From Clostridia bacterium (GTDB lineage Bacteria; UBA6262; WVXT01), in the NCBI GenBank assembly GCA_009619095.1, contig WJOT01000040.1, forward strand, positions 1-39,651: DNA of 39,651 bases, given 5' to 3'. Of this stretch, positions 14,259 to 21,568 are shown piece after piece (position 1 is the stretch's first letter; every line of letters begins with the position of its first letter). The notes under the pieces are model-generated. The model did not search any database. It saw nothing but the letters and a program-made list of their open reading frames with translations, and was not told the DNA's origin. The translations under genes were made by a program, and so were the position numbers.

Positions 14259-16457
14259 ATGCCTCAAAATAACATTCTCCATATTTCATTTCTATGGCAT
14301 ATGCACCAGCCATATTATAAGGACCTCCTGGAAAACAAGTTTGTCCTTCCCTGGGTGAGGCTTCACGCGACTAAAGACTATTATGATATGGTGGCTTCCT
14401 TAGACGATTTTCCTAAGATTTATGTAAATTTCAATCTTGTCCCTTCCTTGATAGACCAAATAAACGATTATGCCCAGAATAATCTGACTGACCAGTTTCT
14501 GAACCTGACTTTAAAACCCGCCAATAAACTGTCCCCGGAAGAGAGGACCTTTATTCTCCAGAACTTCTTTACAGCCAACTGGGAAAACATGATTAAACCT
14601 TTTCCCCGATACTGGGACCTTTTGTCCAAAAGGGGAAGGTATGTGGCTGGGGAAGAGTTGAAAGAGATTCAGAGAAGGTTTAGTACACAGGATTTTTTAG
14701 ATTTACAGTTGCTTTTCAACCTCTGTTGGATTGACCCTTGTCTACGAAGGCAAGACCCTGAACTTAGAGAATTGGGGAAGAAAGGGAAGGGATTTACTGA
14801 GGAAGAGAAGAGATTGGTGATAGATAAACAACTGGGAATAATGAAGAAAGTGATTGGCAAGTATCGAGAGAAACAGGAACAGGGACAAATTGAAATTTCC
14901 GTTACTCCTTACTACCATCCCATTTTACCTCTTCTAATTGACGTTAAGGCAGCAAAGATGGCCACTCCTGAAATCGCTCTGCCCAAAGAAGAGTTTCGTC
15001 ACCGGGAAGACGCGAAAGTTCAGATTGAACGAGCCGTTGCCTGTTATGAGAAGTTCTTCGGCCGGAAACCGAAGGGAATGTGGCCCTCCGAGGGTGCGGT
15101 TTCCGAAGCAATCGTCCCTTTAATCTCCCAGGCAGGAATAGATTGGATTGCCACTGATGAAGGTATTTTAGCATCCTCAATAGGTGTTTCTCCCCATAAT
15201 GCCGATATTCTTTATAAGCTCTATCAGTTCAGCACGGACGACAGTTCCATAAAAATTGTCTTTAGAAATAGGAAACTATCCGACCTGATCGGTTTTACCT
15301 ATGCAGGGGTTCCCCCTGAACAGGCAGTGAGGCATTTTATGCAGGAACTTCACAATATTCATAAGCGCGTGAGCCACTTCCCTGGACCCCATCTGGTGAG
15401 CATTATACTTGATGGAGAGAACTGCTGGGAGTATTATAAGAATGACGGGGGGGACTTTCTGAGGAGGCTTTATCAAACAATCAGTGACGACCCATTACTG
15501 GAATCGACAACGATTAGTAAATTTACGGAAAAGTACACAAAACCGGTCTCCCTGCCCAGGTTATGGAGTGGTTCCTGGATAAATCACAATTTTAGTGTGT
15601 GGATTGGACATGAGGAGGATAATCTTGCCTGGGACTATCTCGCCAGGACTCGTAATATGTTAGCCCATTTTGAAGAAAGAGACCCCGGGAAACATGAACA
15701 GATACAGAAAGCGAAAGAGGGGGTATATATTGCCGAAGGTAGCGATTGGAACTGGTGGTATGGAGATGAGTATCGCTCTGTCAATAGTCTCGCTTTTGAT
15801 AATCTTTATCGAAAGCACCTGATGAATGTGTATACTTTCCTTGGGGAAAAAGTGCCAGATTGGCTACACATTGCCATTTCTGGCCACGAGAAACCCCGTC
15901 CCAAACGCGAGCCCACCGACTTCATAAACCCTATATTAGACGGTAAAGTAACCGATTATTTCGAATGGCAGGGGGCGGGACAATACGATGTCTCCGAGAT
16001 TATAGGACCGATGCACCATCGAGGAAACATTGTCAGAAGTTTCTATTATGGCTTCGACCTGAGCAATTTGTATCTGCGCATCGACACAAATATAGAACTT
16101 TCTTATGAAAGTTTAAAAGACCTCACAATCAAAATAAATTTCTTCAAGGAATCTCCCCAACAGGTAAGAATTCAAATGCTTGAGGATGGAAATTTTGCTT
16201 TTTCTCTTTTTGACGTAGTCCAAGCAGAACACAAGGAGAATTATCAGAAGTTTAAAGATTTGACTTCTATAAGCTATCAGAAAATTATAGAATTGAGTAT
16301 ACCTTTTGTCGATTTAAAAGCAAAAGTTGGTCAGGCAATAGAGATGGTAATCGTTTTGGAGCGAAACAATATGGAACTCGAAAGATGGCCCTCCCGTGGC
16401 ACAATAAGTTTTCTTGTCCCGGGAGAGGATTTTTCGCTCGAGTACTGGTCGGTTTGA
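14259..16457 (+). CDS. Glycoside hydrolase family 57 (alpha-amylase/4-alpha-glucanotransferase type)
   Basis: 732-aa GH57 enzyme acting on alpha-glucans such as glycogen or starch. The N-terminal HMHQPYY (residues 14-20) is family motif 1. GMWPSEGAVSE carries the nucleophile Glu278, DWIATDEGIL follows, and IILDGENCWEYY carries the likely acid/base Asp385. SDWNWWYGD (near 495) is the later conserved block. The last ~180 residues form a beta-sandwich-like extension. No signal peptide is seen, so a cytoplasmic role in glycogen turnover is plausible, despite outer-membrane protein neighbours upstream. It begins five bases after the preceding gene. Confidence 0.92.
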   Translation: MPQNNILHISFLWHMHQPYYKDLLENKFVLPWVRLHATKDYYDMVASLDDFPKIYVNFNLVPSLIDQINDYAQNNLTDQFLNLTLKPANKLSPEERTFILQNFFTANWENMIKPFPRYWDLLSKRGRYVAGEELKEIQRRFSTQDFLDLQLLFNLCWIDPCLRRQDPELRELGKKGKGFTEEEKRLVIDKQLGIMKKVIGKYREKQEQGQIEISVTPYYHPILPLLIDVKAAKMATPEIALPKEEFRHREDAKVQIERAVACYEKFFGRKPKGMWPSEGAVSEAIVPLISQAGIDWIATDEGILASSIGVSPHNADILYKLYQFSTDDSSIKIVFRNRKLSDLIGFTYAGVPPEQAVRHFMQELHNIHKRVSHFPGPHLVSIILDGENCWEYYKNDGGDFLRRLYQTISDDPLLESTTISKFTEKYTKPVSLPRLWSGSWINHNFSVWIGHEEDNLAWDYLARTRNMLAHFEERDPGKHEQIQKAKEGVYIAEGSDWNWWYGDEYRSVNSLAFDNLYRKHLMNVYTFLGEKVPDWLHIAISGHEKPRPKREPTDFINPILDGKVTDYFEWQGAGQYDVSEIIGPMHHRGNIVRSFYYGFDLSNLYLRIDTNIELSYESLKDLTIKINFFKESPQQVRIQMLEDGNFAFSLFDVVQAEHKENYQKFKDLTSISYQKIIELSIPFVDLKAKVGQAIEMVIVLERNNMELERWPSRGTISFLVPGEDFSLEYWSV

Positions 16458-16490
16458 GAATTGGTAGAGTAGGGCTTCATGCCCGTAAGG

Positions 16491-16672
16491 GGTCGCCGTC
16501 GCGACGAATAAGGAGCGACAAGTCTGGCGACGGGTTCGAGATGGTGAGAACCCCGGCCGGATTGAGCGAAGCGAAAGGAGGGTCGCTGTTCCGACGAATA
16601 AGGAGGAACGGATTAGCGACGCCTGCGAGTCGGTGAGCAGGCAGGTCACCGACTGAAGTGAAACGAAAGGAG
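16491..16672 (+). repeat. Two tandem ~90-nt units with covarying stems
   Basis: Unit 1 (16491-16580) and unit 2 (16581-16672). Each has an outer stem (GTCGCC/GGCGAC; GTCGCT/AGCGAC), an inner stem (GTCGC/GCGAC; GTTCC/GGAAC) around the identical loop GACGAATAAGGA, then a second hairpin (GGGTTC/GAACCC; GCCTGC/GCAGGC) around GAGATGGTGA or GAGTCGGTGA, and the shared ending GAAAGGAG. Stems change by compensating pairs while loops stay fixed, so RNA or single-strand structure is under selection. Confidence 0.8.
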
Positions 16673-16681
16673 GTGATAAAG

Positions 16682-16879
16682 ATGCCAGGTTTATCATTCT
16701 GGTTTGTGGTAATCCTCTTAGCAGTACTTCTGATTATCGGGGCACTATTTGCTTTCAGAGAGTTCCGAAAAAATAAGAAACTTGGTAGTGCCATCGTTCA
16801 TTACATCCTTTTGGTAGTGCTCACGATAATTGTGTTAAAGCTACTTTTTGCTGTTTTTGCCCTGGCAATGCCTTTTTGA
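16682..16879 (+). CDS. Small membrane protein, two transmembrane segments
   Basis: 65-aa protein with hydrophobic helices at residues ~5-25 (FWFVVILLAVLLIIGALFAF) and ~40-60, joined by a basic loop REFRKNKKLG. Positive residues in the loop predict a cytoplasmic loop with both ends outside. ATG 16682 follows AAAGGAGGTG, which is the end of the second tandem structured unit, so the repeat directly supplies the ribosome-binding site. No family recognised. Confidence 0.65.
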   Translation: MPGLSFWFVVILLAVLLIIGALFAFREFRKNKKLGSAIVHYILLVVLTIIVLKLLFAVFALAMPF

Positions 16880-16912
16880 CGTAAAAACAGCCGTTTATAA
16901 GGCATAAAGCCT

Positions 16913-17134
16913 AAAAAAAGCCCCAAATTTGCGTTTTAAGGCATTTTCCCAATAAACTGCTCCGAATATATCTGTCTATCCATTTTATACCCTATTTTGT
17001 AGGCATCCCCATTAAAAATGGCTCATTATTCTGGAGTCCACCCGAAAGGGTGGTATGTAGTTATCCTTGCTTTCGCAAGGACTCTAGAATTTCTTGGAGT
17101 CCGCCCGAAAGGGCGGAAATTACTCAATAAGAAA
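16913..17134 (+). repeat. Dispersed repeat, internally deleted relative of 20717-21073
   Basis: The left ~115 bases (TTTGCGTTTTAAGGCA, AATAAACTGCT, CCCCATTAAAAA, CTCATTATT) match 20717-20829 in order. The right 20 bases, GGAAATTACTCAATAAGAAA (17115-17134), are identical to 21054-21073, which encode the end of the HTH protein there. The coding middle is replaced by hairpin elements. Confidence 0.75.
17031..17087 (+). repeat. Multi-hairpin structured element (copy B)
   Basis: CTGGAGTCC (17031-17039) pairs with GGACTCTAG (17079-17087), enclosing ACCC-GAAA-GGGT and CCTTGC-TTTC-GCAAGG. It is a minimal form of the element at 12361-12470; inner stems differ by compensating changes (TCCC/GGGA against ACCC/GGGT). 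A partial third hairpin, TCCGCCC-GAAA-GGGCGGA, is at 17100-17117. Confidence 0.7.
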
Positions 17135-17135
17135 G

Positions 17136-17375
17136 GTTGAAAGTTTTATTATATGCTTAGATTGGATATATTACCTTTAAATTTAGGGGGTTTTAGGAGC
17201 TGTTTACAGGATAATTGGATATAAAACCTCCCTTTTATATACAGTTTAAGATTCTTCCCTTAGCTCCTCTTTGTAAGTGGGCGTATTTCCAGAAATTCTA
17301 TAGTTGGAAATAAACAGACCACTTCGCAAAACATACCAAATTGGAGGTATAGCCGAAGTAGTTCGGATATAAATA
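17136..17375. other. AT-rich intergenic DNA without a recognisable gene
   Basis: No open frame with coding character on either strand. A weak inverted structure (ATACC/GGTAT at about 17333-17350, flanked by CACTTCG and CGAAGT) precedes GTTAAGT at 17376 and might be a degenerate attC site. Confidence 0.5.
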
Positions 17376-17436
17376 GTTAAGTGAAACATTACTCGCCGCC
17401 GAGTTTTTTATAAATAATAAAGATTATTAATGCATT

Positions 17437-18528
17437 ATGAAAAAAGTTAGAGTGAACTCAAAAACAAAAATCCTTGTCGGAATTTTGATTATTGGGATTA
17501 TTGTAGTTGGTGGATGGTGGATTTGGAAAGAACAAGCTTATCTAGAACCTTTAGAAAGAACCTTTCCGCATGGTCTTATAGTCGCCAGTCAAAATGGATT
17601 AGCAAACCTTGTATATAATCCTTCGAACCAAACATACGAGAAACAAGCAGGGATTATTCTCTCAGGCATAACTGGCATTGTAAGGTATGATAATCATATC
17701 TTTGTCAGCACAGAGAACGAAGTTTTAAAGCTGGACAGCAAATTTGAAAAATTAAATTCCAAAAAATTTGGAGACATAAGCGCAATAGCTATAGATAACA
17801 AAAATATTTTTATCTCTGCTGATAGCTCTTTTATTGCTCTTGACAAAAACTTAGAAGAATTAAATAGAGTTAAACTCGAACACAACGGTTGGCAAAAGAA
17901 TGCCCATGATATTTTAATCTATAAAAATACTGCTTACTTGCTTGATAATATAATGAGACCGTTATTTCTTTTTCGGGTTAATATAGAGAATCCAAGGAAT
18001 ATCCAGATAACCGAAAGGATTACATTCCACGGTATTAATGCACATTTGGACGCTCAATGGCTGAATCCTAAACTTACCCAATGGTTAGTTCTTCAATCAT
18101 ATGGTCATAGAGGAGGTAGCGGTAAAGTTGTGCATATTTATCCAATGGATAAAGACAAGGAAATACTTGCCACTCAAGAAATTTTTAGTCATCGAAGAAT
18201 CCCAGAAGAAAAAGAAGGAGGGCTTGACATTAGAGGCATAACTGATATTCCGCCTATATGGGCAGTTGTCGAGGATACAGAAAAGAAATATTATCTCGCT
18301 CAAGTTAGCAGTGATGATAATAAAATTTCATTTTCTAATGTTTTGGATTTAGATAGCATACATCCTTATAGGAAAGTTATTATTAAACACAATGACAATT
18401 ACTTATTTATTGTCCCCAAATATCACTCATTAGTAATAATTGATGTTGAACAACAGCCGAAGATAGTATTATCCAAAGATTTAGGCAAGTTTAATGTACG
18501 GGCAATTATTGATATATTACCATATTAG
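17437..18528 (+). CDS. Membrane-anchored protein of unknown function (beta-propeller-like)
   Basis: 363-aa protein with a basic start and one membrane segment at residues ~12-31 (ILVGILIIGIIVVGGWWIW), the rest outside. The outer domain has repeated short units with the pattern hydrophobic-strand/D-N-x-I (YDNHIFVSTENEVLKLD, IDNKNIFISADSSFIALD, YKNTAYLLDN, IKHNDNYLFIVP), suggesting a propeller, but no named family is recognised. Base composition is more AT-rich than its neighbours and no ribosome-binding site precedes ATG 17437. It lies between GTTAAGT (17376) and an attC-like palindrome (18560-18639), so it may be an integron cassette gene acquired by transfer. Confidence 0.7.
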   Translation: MKKVRVNSKTKILVGILIIGIIVVGGWWIWKEQAYLEPLERTFPHGLIVASQNGLANLVYNPSNQTYEKQAGIILSGITGIVRYDNHIFVSTENEVLKLDSKFEKLNSKKFGDISAIAIDNKNIFISADSSFIALDKNLEELNRVKLEHNGWQKNAHDILIYKNTAYLLDNIMRPLFLFRVNIENPRNIQITERITFHGINAHLDAQWLNPKLTQWLVLQSYGHRGGSGKVVHIYPMDKDKEILATQEIFSHRRIPEEKEGGLDIRGITDIPPIWAVVEDTEKKYYLAQVSSDDNKISFSNVLDLDSIHPYRKVIIKHNDNYLFIVPKYHSLVIIDVEQQPKIVLSKDLGKFNVRAIIDILPY

Positions 18529-18559
18529 ATTTTTTCGCTCGGAGGCTGCGTCATACTTC

Positions 18560-18639
18560 ACTTAACAGCAGATAAAAGGCTTCGTTTCACTTCGCCCAAA
18601 TTGCCTTCGGCAACTTCTTTTATCCGCAAACCGTTATCC
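18560..18639 (+). other. attC-like recombination site
   Basis: ACTTAAC (18560-18566) fits the RYYYAAC core and GTTATCC (18633-18639) approximates GTTRRRY. Between them GCAGATAAAAG (18568-18578) pairs with CTTTTATCCGC (18617-18627) with one mismatch, and TTGCC-TTC-GGCAA forms the tip. ACTTAAC is the exact complement of GTTAAGT at 17376-17382, as expected for the two ends of a cassette that was once circular. Confidence 0.5.
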
Positions 18640-18664
18640 GAGAGATAAACGATACCGATTATTA

Positions 18665-18691
18665 TGTCGCAAAAGTAGCACTTTTGCGACA
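18665..18691. repeat. Perfect 12-bp inverted repeat
   Basis: TGTCGCAAAAGT, a three-base centre and ACTTTTGCGACA. The half-site ACTTTTGCGAC recurs at 18746-18756. No T tract follows, so it is not an obvious terminator; it could be a protein-binding palindrome. Confidence 0.7.
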
Positions 18692-18835
18692 CAGGAAGGG
18701 CTAAAGGAAGAAGGTTGTCGACGGGAAATGGGAAAGAGGGTTTGAACTTTTGCGACGCTCAAAACAAATTCTAAAAGAGATCCCCTTAAAAGATGAGATG
18801 TTAACGCGTGTTAAGAAAATTTTTTAAAATTACCC

Positions 18836-18864
18836 TTGACTTTACATACCAAGTATGGTATACT
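18836..18864 (+). promoter_or_regulatory. Promoter of the DUF6932-like/XRE pair with internal operator
   Basis: TTGACT (18836-18841), a 17-base spacer and TATACT (18859-18864). ATACC (18846-18850) and GGTAT (18857-18861) form an inverted repeat across the spacer, and a third ATACC half-site sits directly before the start codon at 18876-18880. Autoregulation by the downstream XRE protein is likely. Confidence 0.72.
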
Positions 18865-18880
18865 AACAGTAGGGAATACC

Positions 18881-19300
18881 ATGACACTAAGACTCAATAA
18901 AGATGGATATCTACCCAAGGGTATCCATAAAGCTACACTGAACGAAATCAAACAAAGATTCGGCAGTAGCTCATCAAAACGTAAAGAATTATTTAAAGGG
19001 TTTCAGTCCTTGGTTCAGTTATTACGTAAACACAAAGGGGATATAAAAGAATTTTTGTTGAATGGCAGCTTTGTTACCAACAAGGAGTTACCAAAAGATT
19101 TTGATTGTATACTTATTGTAAAAAAGGATTTTGATTTTAATTCTCCTGAGGCAAAGCAGTTACGACGTTCTAAAGAGTTGTTTAACGGGCATATATTAAC
19201 GGCAATAGAAAAAGATACTATCGAGTGCCGTAGACTAGTAGACTTCTTTGGGCACGATCGAGATAGAAAACCAAAAGGACTAGTGGGGGTGATATTATGA
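18881..19300 (+). CDS. DUF6932-like putative nucleotidyltransferase (toxin-like partner)
   Basis: 139-aa protein starting ATG 18881; an earlier in-frame TTG overlaps the -35 box. DGYLPKGIHKATLNEIKQRFG followed by LNGSFVTNKELPKDFDCILIV resembles DUF6932 proteins; GSFVT...PKDFD matches the GS...DxD pattern of minimal nucleotidyltransferases, with the two Asp as likely metal ligands. It overlaps the following XRE gene by four bases (ATGA) and shares an autoregulated-looking promoter, so the pair is laid out like a toxin-antitoxin operon. Whether it modifies tRNA, protein or another target is unknown. Confidence 0.7.
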   Translation: MTLRLNKDGYLPKGIHKATLNEIKQRFGSSSSKRKELFKGFQSLVQLLRKHKGDIKEFLLNGSFVTNKELPKDFDCILIVKKDFDFNSPEAKQLRRSKELFNGHILTAIEKDTIECRRLVDFFGHDRDRKPKGLVGVIL

Positions 19301-19725
19301 TAAAGAATGATCGTCAATATGAATATGCTAAAAATAAACTTCATGAGTTTGAGAGAGGTTTAAAAGCAATACGTAAAAAGTATTCTTCTGATAAGAATAA
19401 AGTAGGGTTGCTTAGTCAAGGATATGTAGAACACATCGCACAGTTGAAGGCTGAGATAGAAGAATACGAAAAGATGAAAAAATCTTCTTTACCTAAGGTG
19501 TTACGGGCCCGTAACCCTGTTGAAATAAGCCGTCAACTTGTAAGACTGCGGCTTGCTAGAGGGCTTACTCAGGCAGAGCTTGCTGCTCGGATAGGTTGTA
19601 AGCAGGCTGATATATCACGCATGGAACGAGAGGAGTATCAGGGATATACAATCAGCCAGTTGGAGAAAATAGCAGAGAGCCTTGATGCGGAGATAGAGCT
19701 GGACTTAATCCCGGTCCGGAAGTAA
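19297..19725 (+). CDS. XRE-family regulator/antitoxin with N-terminal coiled coil
   Basis: 142-aa protein. Residues ~5-65 are charged and helical (YAKNKLHEFERGLKAIRKKY, AQLKAEIEEYEKMKK), probably a coiled coil that holds the partner protein. Residues ~75-135 are an HTH of the Cro/CI type (RLRLARGLTQAELAARIGCKQADISRMER). The start overlaps the DUF6932-like gene by ATGA. It is the probable repressor acting at the ATACC/GGTAT sites upstream. About 35 bases after the stop there is only a short remnant frame. Confidence 0.85.
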   Translation: MIKNDRQYEYAKNKLHEFERGLKAIRKKYSSDKNKVGLLSQGYVEHIAQLKAEIEEYEKMKKSSLPKVLRARNPVEISRQLVRLRLARGLTQAELAARIGCKQADISRMEREEYQGYTISQLEKIAESLDAEIELDLIPVRK

Positions 19726-19762
19726 AAAACTTCTTGCCTCAAAATAAATCTACAACGCTACT

Positions 19763-19915
19763 TTGCTACTCGCAAGAAAAAGCCATACCTCAACCTTTAC
19801 CACCGAAAAAGAAATCGCGATGGCAGAAAATATTGCTTCCGGAAAAATGCATGAGCCTGAAATCGTCCAATGGCTTAAGCAACACTCCAAAAAGAAGGCC
19901 CCAAAAGTAAGGTGA
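19763..19915 (+). pseudogene. Short coding-like remnant upstream of the DUF481 gene
   Basis: An open frame ends ...TFTTEKEIAMAENIASGKM... and HEPEIVQWLKQHSKKKAPKVR before TGA 19913-19915, overlapping the GTG start of the next gene by GTGA. The residues look protein-like, but only weak starts exist (TTG 19763 or ATG 19820, neither with a ribosome-binding site). It is probably the C-terminal fragment of a lost gene, or a 31-aa coupled peptide. Confidence 0.35.
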
Positions 19916-20658
19916 AAAACTTAAGAGGCAAGGTCATACTATTTATCGTCTCCTTGACCATAGTAGCTGGCACGGTGAGTGCAGCTTGGGCTCAAGTTGA
20001 AAAAGGAGACAGCTCCTGGTCAGGGAAGGTCACTGCGGGCTATATCTTTGTATCTGGCACCACTGATTCCCAGAATGGTAGCCTATCCTTAGAGATGGTT
20101 AGAAAGTCAGATATAGATAAAGTGACCATCAAGGCTCAGGCGAGGCATGGCAAATCTGAGGATGTAGAGACCGCCAATGCCCAAGAAGGAAGTCTCAAGC
20201 TCGATAGGTTCTTAGCTGGAGAAAAATACATCTATGGTCTCCTCGGCCTCCTTCACGATAAGGTAAACCACATCGATATCCGATATTGGTTAGGAATAGG
20301 GGCAGGCTATCTCCTCCTCAAGGACGAAAGGAGGAGCCTTGAAGCTGAGGCAGGACTGGAGGTATCCCGGGAGACAAACTATGATCAGCTTCAGGACATT
20401 GAGACCTTTGTAAGGCTGGCAGGGCTCTATAAACAGAGGATATCTGAGGTAGCTGATTTTTCTCAACAGTTGCATCTCTTCCCTAACTTGACAGAGAGCA
20501 ATGCCTACCGTATCAAATCCGTATCAGCGCTGTCTACTAAGGTTACAGAGAAGGTCTTCATAAGATTAAGTGTCACCATAACCTACGACAACGAGCCACC
20601 CTTAGATACCGAGCAGATGGAGACCAGAGCAGAGACAAGTCTGCTTTATTCTTTCTAA
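19912..20658 (+). CDS. DUF481-family outer-membrane protein (YdiY-like)
   Basis: 248-aa protein with a signal peptide ending SAAWAQ, then WSGKVTAGYIFVSGTTDSQNGSLSLEMVRKSDIDKV, the usual opening of DUF481 barrels. Alternating strands follow (YIYGLLGLLHDKVNHIDIRYWLGIGAGYLLL, SLEAEAGLEVSRE), ending TSLLYSF with the C-terminal Phe of outer-membrane barrels. DUF481 proteins are salt- or stress-induced in enterobacteria; the molecular role is unknown. Start is GTG 19912, overlapping the preceding short frame; no better start keeps the signal peptide. Confidence 0.85.
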   Translation: MKNLRGKVILFIVSLTIVAGTVSAAWAQVEKGDSSWSGKVTAGYIFVSGTTDSQNGSLSLEMVRKSDIDKVTIKAQARHGKSEDVETANAQEGSLKLDRFLAGEKYIYGLLGLLHDKVNHIDIRYWLGIGAGYLLLKDERRSLEAEAGLEVSRETNYDQLQDIETFVRLAGLYKQRISEVADFSQQLHLFPNLTESNAYRIKSVSALSTKVTEKVFIRLSVTITYDNEPPLDTEQMETRAETSLLYSF

Positions 20659-20716
20659 ACGAGGGCGTGAAAACATGGGGGGGAGTCCTTAAGACTGCAG
20701 GCCCTCCAAACAAAAA

Positions 20717-21073
20717 AGGCTAAATTTTGCGTTTTAAGGCACTTTTTTCAATAAACTGCTACCGAAGTATTTGTCTGTTCATTTTATGCCTTATTTTTAA
20801 ACGTCCCCATTAAAAAGGACTCATTATTACTACAACCTTGCTTTTGCACAGATTGAATCTGTGCCTACAAATGGCCGGATAGCCACTTTTATGGAAAAAG
20901 AACTTCAAGAACTCAAAGAACTTCACCAATTCTACTTATACTATGATTATAAGACCGGGGAGATAGCCAGGGAGCTCAATGTTAGCACAAGGACAGTCCA
21001 GCGCTGGCTGAGCGGCAAGGCTATACCCAGCGAAGAAAAATTGAAACAGATAAGGAAATTACTCAATAAGAAA
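20717..21073 (+). repeat. Dispersed repeat carrying a small HTH gene
   Basis: Left ~115 bases and right 20 bases match the element at 16913-17134; here the middle contains the HTH gene. A CACAGATT/AATCTGTG hairpin lies just before the gene. It could be a small non-autonomous mobile unit or a gene duplication with decay of the other copy. Confidence 0.65.
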
Positions 21074-21088
21074 AGACGGAATCTTTAG
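20891..21088 (+). CDS. Small helix-turn-helix DNA-binding protein
   Basis: 65-aa protein almost wholly made of an HTH: HQFYLYYDYKTGEIARELNVSTRTVQRWLSGKAIPSEEKLKQI. TGEIARELNVSTRTVQRWLSG is a standard recognition helix pair as in Sigma-70 region 4 or transposase-type homeodomain-like HTHs. ATG 20891 is preferred over GTG 20861, which lies in a hairpin; the ribosome-binding site is poor in both cases. The gene is embedded in the dispersed repeat, and a decayed end of a relative survives at 17115-17134. Confidence 0.6.
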   Translation: MEKELQELKELHQFYLYYDYKTGEIARELNVSTRTVQRWLSGKAIPSEEKLKQIRKLLNKKRRNL

Positions 21089-21343
21089 AACCCCCAAAGG
21101 ACCCCCAAAGTTTCCCTTCTCAGATGTCGCACTACGACATATAATGATTATTATGTTAACTTTTGATATTTAAGATGGCTTAAACCAAACTATTAATTTC
21201 TATCCAAAAACCTTCTGATTTCATAAATAAACAAATTCATATTTATAATTTACTTTAACTTTGAAGGTAAAAGGGATAAAAAAGTTTTCTTCTCGGTAAA
21301 TTTGTAATAAAGGTGGGAGTTCTTTCCTTTTTTGCGGGACTTC
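21089..21343. other. AT-rich gap between convergent genes
   Basis: Contains a direct repeat of ACCCCCAAAG and the hairpin ATGTCG-CACTA-CGACAT (21124-21140). It may serve as a transcription end between convergent genes; no coding frame seen. Confidence 0.4.
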
Positions 21344-21541
21344 TCAAGAAGGTGGCAGTACTTTGTTGGGAATAGAAAAAGTGTGAAGTGGGGTCAGAGT
21401 GATTTTCTCGAGTTTGAAAATCACTCCTAACAGCCAGTTCTTTTTTTCGGTTTCTACATCCTGGGTAAAGGCTATAGTTACGAAAAATAGACCAATTACT
21501 AAGCAAGTCAATTGAATAAACAATGATTTTTTGTTCATCAT
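21344..21541 (-). CDS. Small secreted protein, C-terminus rewritten by a repeat
   Basis: 65-aa frame with a strong TAGGAGGAA ribosome-binding site and a signal peptide (MMNKKSLFIQLTCLVIGLFFVTIAFTQ). The mature part is short. Its downstream coding sequence runs into GGGGTCAGAGTGATTTTC (21390-21407 on the plus strand), the same 18 bases found at the ends of the MITE-like element at 23841-24025. The original gene was therefore probably longer and has been truncated. It follows the TPR/PDZ lipoprotein gene by about 27 bases on the same strand. No family recognised. Confidence 0.5.
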   Translation of the reverse strand: MMNKKSLFIQLTCLVIGLFFVTIAFTQDVETEKKNWLLGVIFKLEKITLTPLHTFSIPNKVLPPS

Positions 21542-21568
21542 TTCCTCCTAATTGCAGGCTCGTCCGAC

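Noticed and set aside
16491-16672. CRISPR array
   Set aside because: Only two units, contiguous with no spacers, and the variation is confined to paired stems.
16314-16794. Overlapping frames on both strands across the tandem repeat
   Set aside because: The residues come from GC-rich hairpin repeats (RRIRSDKSGD and similar) and not from conserved coding sequence.
18560-18639. Simple intrinsic terminator of the gene at 17437
   Set aside because: The palindrome is interrupted, long, and has no T tract after it; attC-like ends explain it better.
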